Positions 54,147 through 64,000 of a stretch of 64,000 bases of DNA are shown piece after piece. The stretch comes from Corinectria fuckeliana (taxonomy: Eukaryota > Ascomycota > Sordariomycetes > Hypocreales > Nectriaceae). A program made the translations under genes and the position numbers. Numbering within the stretch: the stretch's first letter is position 1; the number at the start of each line of letters is the position of its first letter. The DNA lies in the NCBI GenBank assembly GCA_019137255.1, contig WPDH01000034.1, forward strand, positions 186,001-250,000. The letters run 5' to 3'. The notes under the pieces were generated by a model. It had not been told where the DNA came from, searched no databases, and was given only the letters and a program-made list of their open reading frames with translations.

Positions 54147-56180
54147 CTCGATGGGAGGGTCAGGCTATACCGGAGTGGGCAGTTGCCAGAACCGTTATCG
54201 ATTGACAAAAGCTTTACTGAAAGACCTGATTCTTGTAGAAGTGGAAAGTAGTGAGGTCGCCGCAAACTGTTGTCCCGGGAGTGATGAGCAGTCAAGGCAG
54301 CTTTTCCGATGCGGGAGGTCTGCAATGAGACACGGCGGTCAATGGTCTGAAAGGCCGCTCTTCACGAACTCTTGAAGACAGGAGTGAGATTACAGGGCGC
54401 ACGACGCAACACGGTAACACGGAGGATTTTGCCTTTTATTTGCCACGTAAGCGAGCGAGCGCTTCCCTCTACGACTCAGCTAACGGACTTCCAAATACGA
54501 CCACAACGTGAACCATTCGGGCCCGGGTTCGTGACATTAAAGAACTACCTCACGCAAACATGTTGTGGTCAGTTTTCCGAAGAGTAAATAACATCTAGCC
54601 GCCAAATTTAGGAGGCACTCAACTATGATGTGTGTTCATCACCGCCATGTGGTAGTGACAGTCTCTCGGTGATCGTGTGTGGGACTATCTTTGCGTGCCT
54701 CACTCAAAAGCCAACGTGAATTTGTTAGGCTAAAAGGTCGCACAGTCCTCACCGTGATCTGCTTGAACGGACATATGATGAGTCACTTTCTTTTCGTTTC
54801 CGAAACGCCGTCCAGGGCCTTGAGTTGCATTGGAAACATCGACGCCAAGAGGCCCAAGATCCGGGGCCTGTGGCTACCTGCTGGGGGAAATTAAATTGTT
54901 CAAGCAGCACGGGAAAAATAGGGCAATTTCGTTAGTAACATTGGCAAAATTTTCCGAACCATTCTTAAGATGTTACATAAATCGCTGCGAACTCTCAAGG
55001 GTTGAAGTGCATTAGGCGGCATTCATAGCTCGCACCATGACTATGCTGCTTCACAATGATTGACCGATGACAGGATTTTATCCGGGTTTTGCTTTGCTTG
55101 TGGGGATATCATTGAGAAGCACGTGTTGCAGCGACAAACAGCTTATGTTGAGAGTTCTAAACCAAACTGTGTAGATTACGAAGTACAAGCTCTTCCAAAC
55201 TCATATTGTCGGGGATTGATTGAGGACCCGTATCGCTGTCGACGACAGGGTTACGCCTGTCAGCTTCACAACTCAGCCAACAGACTAATAAATCCGGACA
55301 TGATGTACTATGTAAGTGATACTTGCTCTGTCATCTTCTTCCCGAGACTTGCGAAGAATTTCGCATCGCAACTTGGAACGACTGCTCGGCCGCTGGTCTG
55401 AGAAGCCAAGACGATTGTCTGCCGACTCGTTGATCCCCTTGCCGCAACCTCCGGCGATGCAAGGTCTCCAAATGCCAAGCCGTGTCTGAGGCTCAAGCAG
55501 TCTAGGATCTCCCAAACTCGGATAGATTCACGTCAAGCCGACATCTGGCGACTCAGTGCAACGACAACGCGGCCGGAAACGTTCCATGGCCGGGATTCTT
55601 GGGGAGATCGATCGAGCCACGGCCGGGCCACATGCGGACTCGGATTCTCCGTTTTGGGACCGGAGCTCCGGTGCCCTCGTCCTCCACCGCCGCAGCCCCC
55701 CGGCCACCTGGAAGTGAAGCGCCGGGACCGAACGCTAACAGCCCCTGCCCGCAACCCGGTTTTTCATCTCTACTTGAAATTGAAGGGATCCTCTAGTCTG
55801 TCTCAGCCCTACCAAAATGGCCTCAGTTTGGGTTTTCTTGGCCTGCTCGCTCGCCTCCGTGGAGGTGCAGGAGCGAGATTGGCCTCGGATAACGTGGAAG
55901 CGCGCGCTGGCGTCTCGACAAAAGGGCTCGTATGGCCGCCCATTTTCCATCTTTCTGCTTCAACCAACCGTGTTTGTTCCATTCTTCTCGCTCTACGTCG
56001 CTCCTTTCGACTTTGCAAGTCCTCGAGATCACCCGGTGTCATCTCGATCACATTCATTCAACTGTTCATTCGTTCACTTCTCGCTATACCGTTTCTCTGT
56101 CTACTCTGGCTAGCACCAGGATCATCATTGAAGCCTCCAAATCTTGACATTTTTACCACTCTTCCACTACTACCTCCACG
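54147..56180. other. Gene-poor region and promoter of the expansin-like gene
   Basis: No gene recognised in 2 kb. From about 55960 to 56180 the sequence becomes pyrimidine-rich with CATTCATTCAACTG-type leader sequence, consistent with a strong fungal promoter and 5' UTR for the secreted protein downstream. Confidence 0.4.
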
Positions 56181-57187
56181 ATGAAGTTCCTCCTCCCCGT
56201 TCTGCTCGCCGTCCCGGCCGTTATGGGCCGGGCTTGCAAGCCCCGTCACTCGCACTCCAGCGGCGTCTCCACGCCCGTCTCCACGCCCATCTACACTCCC
56301 GCGCCGGTCGTCAGCACCACCGTCCAATCGAGCACCTCGGCCGTGCCGACGAAGGAGACCAAGCCGCCTGCCGATAAGGAGTCGACCACCGTCATTTCCA
56401 TCTCTTCTCCCCAGACCACGCTGGCCACCGCTGTCATTGTTACGTCCTCCACTTCGGCCGCCGCCGCCGTTGCCGCGAGCTCCAGCGCCGCGTCCTCCGC
56501 CACGGAAGAGACGAGCAGCGACACCACGGAGCTCTCCAGCGATGCCGTCACTGGATCGTCCACCTTTTACGGCGGAAACCTGTCGGGCGGAAACTGCATG
56601 TTCACCACCTACACCCTCCCCTCCAGCATCTACGGAACCGCCTTCTCTGGCGAGATCTGGGACAATGCGGCCCACTGCGGTGCCTGTGTCGAAGTCACCG
56701 GCCCCAGTGGCACCATCACTGCCATGGTAAAGTTGTCCGCCTTTGTCTCCCGCGTGTGACATACTAATATCCATCCCAGATTGTTGACCAGTGCCCCGAG
56801 TGCGACGCCGGCCACCTCGATCTTTTCCCAGACGCCTTTACGGCCGTTGGAGGCACCGACGGCGTCGTCGACACCTCGTACAAATTCGTCAGCTGTGGCA
56901 TCACCTCGCCTCTGTACTTGCACAACAAGAGCGGCACGTCAGCGAACTGGTTCTCGATCCAGGTCGTCAACGCCAACGAGCCCGTCGACAGCCTCGAGGT
57001 CAGCACCGACGGCGGCAGCACCTGGGTGGACACTACTCGCCAGGACTACAACTTCTTCGAGAACAGCAGCGGCTTCGGTCAGGACTCCGTTGATGTCAAG
57101 ATTACCAGCAGCACTGGCAAGACCATCACTGTCAAGGATGTTGGCGTCACTCCCGATGCGCAGTACAAGGCGAGCTCCAACTTCTAA
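56181..57187 (+). CDS. Secreted expansin-like protein (double-psi barrel plus CBM63-like domain), 317 aa
   Basis: Extracellular wall-loosening-type protein with no expected hydrolysis. Exon 1 is 56181-56726, a 53-bp intron covers 56727-56779, and exon 2 is 56780-57187. A signal peptide (MKFLLPVLLAVPAVMG) is followed by a Ser/Thr/Ala-rich linker of about 100 residues, likely O-glycosylated. The RlpA/EG45-like barrel spans about residues 125-215, starting with GSSTFYGGNLSGGNCMF. Paired cysteines and DQCPECDAGHLDLFPDAF provide the conserved Asp. The C-terminal domain (YLHNKSGTSANWFSIQVVN) is the beta-sandwich, carbohydrate-binding half. Length and order match fungal and bacterial expansin-like EXLX proteins; the long Ser/Thr linker at the N-terminal side is the fungal form. 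Likely role: acting on its own wall or on plant wall polysaccharides. Confidence 0.9.
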
Positions 57188-59982
57188 GCTTGGGCGTATT
57201 GCACTCAGAACAAGAAAAGTCCGGTGGTATTGAGCCGCCATGCATGCATCCCGAGGTGCCAGGTTACGAATCGAACAGCAGGCTCTGCATCGACTCTGCT
57301 CTTGACTCCGACGGAGACATGGTCTCGGTGTAAATAGCCCCCACTAGCGGACTTCGACTTGGATACCCGTCATCTTCTTCATGTACAAATTTGAATGCCG
57401 CTAAAATTCTCGTCGGATGAGACGAGGGTTGTTGATAGCTATATTTGATCTGTTTGCACATGTGATGCTGGTCCTTTAAACGAAATTCCCTAGCGTAGCG
57501 TATATGAGTTTGGCTGAAGAGGTGACGTCTTGTCCGCCATTGTGAGTGAAAGTCTCATGTCGCCAAGGCATTTGCTCAGTGCTTTAGAGGGCAACATTCC
57601 AGCTATAAACTTGCAATGCAGCTAGCTGTATATGTCAACGGCAACCGTCCAGTCATGTATAGGGTAATTTATTCAGGATAGCGAATATTACCACACCAAC
57701 AAAAGCCAAGGTACCTCCCTGCTGACGGGCCGCTGTGATCGAGTCATGTACTCACAGGAAATCATTGTCTACTAGTAATCCAGAATGCTTCTGGACTCAC
57801 TCCTGTTGAAACGGTGCGGCATTAGAGATGGGTACAGCAGTAGAGGCACAGTTAGTTTATTCACGTGCAAGTACTTGCATTAGACGCAAATGCGATTTCA
57901 CACTTGCAGCAAGTTAGACTGACTAGGCTAGTTGGTTGGCTGCAGTCTTCCGATATCCCCCCACCATCTTCTACATAGGCACCGACTTAATGGGAATATT
58001 CGGAAACTATTACTTAAAAAGCTCCGATCTCAAGCCAGGGTATGGAGTAAGCAACGAGACGATTTGATAGGATCGCATAGAGGTCGTCCTTCCGAGATCA
58101 CTGATGACAGGAGGCGGCTGAAATGTTGGACGGACTGCACGTGGTGGGCGCGACTACATGTGTGACAGTTGGTGTTCATCCTGGGAGTGGAAAGGTAGCT
58201 AATTGTGGCAATAAGAGTACATGTGCATATGTCTCATTAGAAACATACATAGCTGGACTGGTCGGTGCATGAACACAAGATGCCGGATCTAGGGACGAGA
58301 CTAGTTAAGCTACTTATTTGGGTAGCAATCGTCAGCACGCCAACAGGTGATCGCTTTCATCAAGGCAATGTCACGTAGCAGCCAGTCTCTGCTGTAGCAA
58401 CTGTAATACGTAGTAAGAGACGGTTTCAAGAGTACTAGTGGGCCTCGGAAGTTGGAACCCCGGCAATCTACGTCGTCGCAGCATGATAGGAGGTCGATTA
58501 TCTCTACTCCGTACTCCGTACTCCGTAAAGGACTCCACGATATCCCTATTAAAGTATCGACCGGATACGAATCAACCTGCCATGATGGCTCCCCGGGCCC
58601 GTTTTACCCCGAAAACAACCACCGAGGCAACCCATGGGGAACTGGAAACTAGGCGTTACTCTCGGTCCTTTCCCCACAGCAAACACGCGACTGCTGCGTT
58701 TCTTGGTTCTATTGACACCAGGGCCTTGTCGCACTTTGTCCAATGACGGCAGTTGGCGTAATATCTCGGGGCGGCCCCCTGGAGGCCTAGACATAATATC
58801 GCCTCTTCGATCAGGCGTGAAAAGCCCCTCGGGACAGCAATCATGGTCTCGTGGTCATCGCATCGTAAGGTGAAGCCCAACTTGCTAAATCCCATCTATT
58901 AGTCTACCAGGACATGCTCGAGAGAAAGACGGCTGAGTGGAGTCGCCTATTGTCCGGGAATGGTTGGTGTGGACACGCTGTGCAACAAGCCGTTTGTCGA
59001 TGTCGATCAGAGCCTCCAGAATCACCGATGCGCTCCAATAACAAACCACCGCTACTGGCCAAAGCTCGCCTCCCGAGGCTATTATGTGAAAGGATTCGGA
59101 TCGATGCCGTTGTTTCGGTGTTAAGGAGGCGCACGGCTTTACAGCTCACGGCACTGTTCGCGCTTCCCAACGCAACAATGATAGACCAGTTCACTACGCT
59201 CCGTTGGCGTGACACTGCGTCTGCATGAAACAGGTTGCCTTTGCCGGCTGACGATGATGTTATTTTCGGGAACCATGGTCGTCGTGAAGTCTCACCCAAG
59301 GCCTCGGTAGTTTGAGCCTCAAGCTACCTCGTGGCCCGACTAGATCCGTGCCGCACCCATGCAGGGCATCTCTGTCCTCGAGCTCATCCAGACATGACCG
59401 GGCAGTAATGAACAAACTCCCAGGCCTTGAATATGTTCCTCAGCCGAGATGGAAGTAAGAAAAAACCCTGCCAAGTATGCACCATGTACGGGTAAAATCC
59501 GAGACGGGGATCTCCACGAGGCTCCCCTGGTGGATTCTTCCTGGCTTCCATGGTAGCCTCTACTAAGCTATGCAGCCTGTCTCTTACCTCTGGTCATGAG
59601 GCTCGACCTCGACCGACACTCGCCATGTTACCCGTCGGCCGGTCGCTATCTTGGCCTAGACTCCAAAGGTGGGCGATCCTGGGGCCCCGTCCTCCCCCAT
59701 TGGAGTGTCCCCAGAGTCGTTCTGCGATGCGACTGTGGATGGCGCTGGGCCGAGCGGGAGGCTCCATCGAAAGGCCGCAACACGATACGTGCGCTTCTAT
59801 GCCTGCTCCACGGGTTGCGAGACCCTAGCAGTTGGTTCTGACTTCAGAGGGCCGTCGATATCAATATAAAGATCACACCTCACGACGGGAATCTGGGGTT
59901 TGCGACTTGTCGGCACCAACCCCCCCCCCCTCTTCTTCTACAAAATCAGAGACCAGTGCCGCGAGCAGCAAACTGCTTCGCC
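57188..59982. other. Gene-poor region (2.8 kb)
   Basis: No gene or RNA recognised. Three tandem copies of ACTCCGT lie at about 58505-58526. The last 100 bases before 59983 hold a C9 run and a pyrimidine-rich leader for the sugar transporter. Confidence 0.4.
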
Positions 59983-61872
59983 ATGTATCAAATCTGGAAC
60001 ATCTACGGTGAGGAGAATAACTCGCAGACACGTCCTTCCCGTCGACTAACACCGTCTCCCAGCGCTTGCCGCCATTGGCACCATTGGCGGCATGCTCTTC
60101 GGCTTCGACATTAGCTCCATGAGCGCCTGGATCGGCTCAGACCAATATCTCGAGTACTTTGACCATCCTGGCTCGACCAGGCAAGGCGGCATCACCGCCT
60201 CCATGTCGGCTGGGTCCTTTCTCGGCGCCCTGGCTGCTGGCTTCATTGCCGACCGACTCGGTCGCCGCAAGGCCATCATGATCGCCTGCGGCTTCTGGAT
60301 CATCGGTGCCGCCGTTCAGTGCTCGGCGCAGAGCGTAGGCCACCTCATCGGGGGCCGCATCATCAGCGGTCTCGCTGTCGGCATCACCAGTTCGCAAGTG
60401 CTTGTGTACCTAGCTGAGCTGGCTCCCTCTGATATCCGCGGCCGCGTGGTCGGCATCCAGCAATGGTCGATCGAATGGGGCAAGCCACAGACTCTATCCG
60501 AAAGTGTGGCAATGACTAACGGTACAAGGTATTCTGATCATGTACTTGATCTCGTACGGTTGCTCTATTCACATCGACGGCCCCTCTGCCTTCCGTGTCG
60601 CTTGGGGTATCCAGGCCATTCCCGGCCTTTTCCTCTTCATTGGCCTCCTGTTCTTCCCCGAGTCGCCGAGATGGCTCGCGTCGCACGACCGTTGGGAGGA
60701 GGCCCATTTCAACCTCGCCCACCTTCACGCCGGCGGCGACATGGACAGCCCCATGGTCATTGCCGAGATGGAAGAGGTCCGAGAGGCTGTTCGCATCGCC
60801 ATGGAGTCCAAGGACATTGGATACCTCGGCCTCTTTGGCCCCAAGATCTGGAAGCGCACCATGGTCGGTGTCAGTGTACAGATCTGGCAGCAGTTGCTGT
60901 GAGTTTGTCTGGTATACAAGAGATATGAGATGAACAACGGGCTGACGCCGAAATAGGGGAGGCAACGTGATGCTCTACTACCTCGTTTACGTCTTCAACA
61001 TGGCCGGCATGGTGAGACCCCGACCCTAATCCTATGGATAATGCCCGGACTAGAACAGTGGACTAATAAGAATCACTAGAGCGGCAACGTCGCACTTACA
61101 TCGTCAATCATTCAATATGTCATTTTCCTCGTCACCACCGGAGCTGTGCTGCCCTTCATCGACCGTCTCGGCCGAAGATGGCTCCTTATCATCGGTGCAA
61201 TCATTTGCGCTGTTCTCCACTTTGCGACCGGAGCCGTCATGGTTTCTTACGGACACCACGTGGATAGTGTAGATGGTAAGTGTCCCCCGACTGGTGTTGT
61301 TTCTCCGGGACTAACATTGCGCAGGAAACGACATTCTGAGGTGGAAAATCACTGGCGCACCGGCCAAGGGCGTCATCGCTCTGGCTTACATCTTCGTCGG
61401 AGTGTATGGCCTCACCTGGGCGCCCGTCGCGTGGATCTATGCTGCCGAGGTCTTCCCGCTCAAGTACCGTGCCAAGGGCGTCGGTCTTGCTGCCGCCGGT
61501 AACTGGATGTAAGTGAACAGCTATCCTACGACCTTTTCGGACAGTTCATTAACACTTCGAAACAGCTTCAACCTGGCCCTCGCATTCTTCGTCCCACCCG
61601 CATTCACCAACATCCAGTGGAAGACCTACATGATCTTTGGGACTTTCTGCGTCGTCATGACCTTCCACGCGTTCTTCACCTACCCCGAGACGTCGAAGAA
61701 AACGCTCGAGGAGGTAGATATCCTGTTCGATGCCAATATCCCCGCATGGCGCAGCGTCTCGGCTGGGGCTACGTTCGAGGAGAAGGTCGAGGCGGCCAAG
61801 CGGACTGGAGGTCTCAAGGGCGCTGCTATTGAGGAGGATGAGGAGAAGGCGGCTCACGCCGAGACTGCTTGA
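59983..61872 (+). CDS. MFS sugar (hexose-type) transporter, 517 aa, seven exons, one GC-AG intron
   Basis: Plasma-membrane proton-sugar symporter of the sugar-porter family. Exons are 59983-60007, 60063-60479, 60529-60898, 60957-61011, 61080-61275, 61325-61508 and 61566-61872. The frame closes at 518 codons including stop. Intron 2 (60480-60528) has the donor GCAAGC. Only that boundary joins SIEWG to ILIMYLISYGC, the family's helix-5 sequence. Motifs: GMLFGFDISSMSAW in helix 1, ADRLGRRKA in loop 2-3, PESPRWLASHDR in loop 6-7, QIWQQLLGGNVMLYY in helix 7, DRLGRRWLL in loop 8-9, and YPETSKKTLEEVD at the end. The C-terminal tail is acidic and Glu/Ala-rich. The first exon encodes only eight residues. 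The sugar cannot be read from the sequence. Confidence 0.93.
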
Positions 61873-63816
61873 TTGCGACTGCTAGCTACCGAGTCAACTG
61901 TTCAACAACTTTCCCATGCAGGGTCGCCCCAAGCCCCTCTGTGAGCCCACCCCTGGTCAACTCATTTATCCTCACTTGCTGGATTTAACAATGTCTTTTC
62001 TTGGTCAAGAACGCGTGGTCAACCTCGTGTCACCTAGTGTCATTACTGAGATATCCCGCAGGCTGAGCCTGTCCGTATGCTAGATCCGAGGCTCCGATTT
62101 CGAGCCCCGGTTGGAGGCAGCTGCTAATATTGCTAATGCGTTAGCTGCTGCTGTGGCTGCTATAGCTGCTGCGGCTGGAGGGTGATGAGAAGTTATTGGT
62201 ATAGCTGCTGCTGTTGGCCCTGTTGGCCCTGCCGTGACTACGTCTGGTGCTAAGATAGTAAAATACATAAAGCTTATCGCTCTGTTGATGACAGCCACGT
62301 TACCAAACCTAGCATTGTTACACGTTTGTTGCCAGTTTGGTTAGTATAGCACTACCATCCAGAGAATTGTGAGACTCGCGCGTCGCCGCCTGAGGCCGAC
62401 ACCAACAATGGCAACGGCAATGGCAATGTTGCAACAATGAGAACATTGGCCGTCATGGCTCCAACCATAGCACTGGGTGCAACGTTGTTTGTTGGCCCTT
62501 TCCTGCGGCTTGTCAACAAGTCAGCGAATGAGTACGATATGGGAGGTAGAAAAGACTTGCACCGATGGTCAGCATGCAGTTTCAGCTAAAAGCAAGGTAT
62601 TGTGACAGCATTCGAAGTAAGGGAACGTGAATCTATTGTTGTTGCAAGGGCAGGGTAGAGTGTTAATACTGTGGGCGGGGTTCGACGCAAGGCTTGAAGG
62701 CTGAAGACAAGGTGGAGAAGAAGACGGAGAAGAGACTGTAAAAAGGACGCGAACGAAAAACAAGGATAATTGAGTGAGAGACAAGGGTAATTTGATCAAC
62801 GGCGACAGGCGAATGCGGATTGTGTTTGTGGTCGAAGAGGATGGGACCACGTACTTGGCTTGAAGATAGTTGAAGGAGAAAGCAAAGAAAGAGCAGATGG
62901 AGAGGGATAAAAGAAACACGGGTCATGAGCCTCCCGGTCTTGTTCGTTTGGTTGGATAATGTTTCTTGAGAGCGATGTTGTTTGGCTCAAGTTTGCGAAC
63001 GGTACAGCAGCCTCAATAAATAGGTTCGTACTTATTCATTATCACCGCCTGGCGGGCTGCCACGGCTTCGGCAACAGATCGCCCTCCTACCTACTAACCT
63101 TGTGCCTTCGTACTGCACCTGACTTGCTACTAGTAGCATTTATATGCACTCTTCCGACAAGTGTATGTGCCCTGTGTCTACTCGTAATTGAGACTTGGCT
63201 GTACTGTACTTGAAGTGCACAAGGCAACCTAGGAGCTATTCATTGACTTATGAGTCGTTCGCCCACCTCTTTCCCGGTTCATATAAGAGTGCGCTCGAGG
63301 TGTAATTATTCTGCCGATCATATTTCGAGTCTGGCTCAAGAGGAACCATATCAAGAAGGAGCTGCAGGCTTCGTTGCAACAGCATGCCTGTGCAAGGAAG
63401 ACGTGAAATGGCGTCCTTCTGCATTGGCGAAAGCTATAACATGCCCATTGGCGGAACTGACTTATGTTAACATTGCTTCCGAGCTTAAGCTGCGTAAATT
63501 TGGATCTATCTCATCACAAAGAGCTGTCAATCATGATATTTTAGTATTTTCGAGGTTATCATATAATAAAGAGCCAACGATGGTGCAGAGACATACCGAA
63601 AGTACTTAGACTAACTAGGCCTACGCTGGAACGTGTCTCGGTTCGGAGGTGTCCCAACGGCAAGATTTCCTATTTGAGTCTAATTCTAAAAAAAGCCCTT
63701 CATTATGTCATCAATGTCCGTGCGCATACGTGCCCATCTCCACCTCCTTGCTTGATGCCAAGCGACACCCACTACCACAAAACGGACAATTAAATCGCCA
63801 AAAACCGCAAAAGAAC
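61873..63816. other. Gene-poor right flank
   Basis: No gene recognised. A GCT/CTG-rich low-complexity stretch lies at about 62115-62215. The minus-strand frames at 62569-62990 are Ser/Leu/Phe-rich with no domain. No transposon protein seen. Confidence 0.4.
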
Positions 63817-63820
63817 AAAA
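63817..63820 (-). terminator. Pol III T-run after the tRNA-Asn gene
   Basis: On the minus strand four T residues lie about seven bases beyond the tRNA 3' end, with a second T-run further on. This supports a transcribed Pol III unit. Confidence 0.65.
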
Positions 63821-63826
63821 GAACGT

Positions 63827-63967
63827 CTCCCCGGGATGGGCTCGAACCATCAACCTCCTGATAGACCATATATAACAGTCAGACGCGCTCTCGACTCTTT
63901 GTTAGTTTTCTTGGTGGCAATAGGCGGTTTCTGCGGGTTTACTTACAGCCAATTGCGCCACCGGGGA
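63827..63967 (-). tRNA. tRNA-Asn (anticodon GTT) with two insertions, one resembling a spliceosomal intron
   Basis: On the minus strand the acceptor stem TCCCCGG pairs with CCGGGGA. The T-arm GATGG-TTCGAGC-CCATC is perfect and the discriminator is G, as in tRNA-Asn. The anticodon stem TCTGA/TCAGG holds CTGTTA, then ten extra bases (TATATGGTCT), then A; that is the usual intron position after base 37, and gives anticodon GTT. The D-stem GCGC/GCGC is interrupted after AATTGGCT by 57 extra bases (63946-63890). These begin GTAAGT, contain ACTAAC, and end GTCGAG. Removing them leaves the loop AATTGGCTA, a standard D-loop. A-box, B-box and T-run are all present. Whether the gene yields mature tRNA is unknown. 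Confidence 0.78.
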
Positions 63968-64000
63968 TGTATCCTGGTTGGTTTCCGGCCTCCGAATAAC

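Noticed and set aside
62080..62298. Ala/Thr-rich minus-strand frame as a protein
   Set aside because: It is a translation of GCT/CTG low-complexity sequence with no other support.
1..64000. CRISPR arrays or bacterial operons
   Set aside because: The window is clearly eukaryotic with spliced genes. No regularly spaced direct repeats of CRISPR type were seen; the 16.6-17.3 kb array has intron properties instead.

Overview
The window comes from a filamentous ascomycete (Pezizomycotina; the gene content fits Sordariomycetes, but I cannot fix genus or order). The evidence is short GT-AG introns of about 45-90 bp with CTAAC/CTGAC branch sites, CT-rich core promoters, Zn2Cys6 and PQ-loop families, a Dur1,2-type urea amidolyase, a DUF3492/PelF-like family and a Pol III tRNA-Gln. 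Intact genes alternate with long gene-poor stretches and several clearly broken genes.

Layout. 1-5 kb: the 3' part of a CYP7/8-like P450 faces a complete seven-exon flavin monooxygenase; tRNA-Gln(CTG) lies upstream of the latter. 5.8-12 kb: the mitochondrial ABC exporter Atm1, a decayed siderophore-iron MFS transporter, and an intact single-exon GT1 glycosyltransferase. 12-18 kb: unassigned DNA, then a well-formed promoter driving an odd array of exon-like modules separated by four introns of exactly 54 bp. 18.4-27.8 kb: urea amidolyase (Dur1,2) divergent from a Zn2Cys6 regulator, possibly TamA/Dal81-like. 30-39.4 kb: an AIF/AMID-type oxidoreductase, a PQ-loop membrane protein with an 18-bp microexon, a GT31-type glycosyltransferase, an allantoate-permease-family MFS transporter and a PTGR-type NADPH reductase.

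39.4-55 kb is a gene-poor accessory-like block. It holds AT-rich low-complexity DNA and a short TTAGGG-type repeat abutting a truncated, frameshifted PelF-like glycosyltransferase pseudogene. It also holds an intact UDP-glucose 4-epimerase, a broken spherulin-4-like gene and a kinase pseudogene with several one-base shifts. 56-62 kb carries an intact secreted expansin-like protein and a seven-exon sugar transporter with a GC-AG intron. At the right end a tRNA-Asn(GTT) gene has a normal anticodon-loop intron position plus a 57-nt D-loop insertion with all the marks of a spliceosomal intron.

Functional themes: nitrogen scavenging (urea amidolyase, its possible regulator, allantoate-type permease), iron/Fe-S (Atm1 and the dead siderophore transporter) and sugar/wall metabolism (epimerase, GT31, GT1, expansin, hexose-type transporter). 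The most unusual signals are the tRNA with a spliceosome-like intron and the fixed-length intron module array. Exon boundaries were placed by eye from splice motifs and reading-frame continuity; none is transcript-confirmed. Family names rest on recognised motifs, with no database search.
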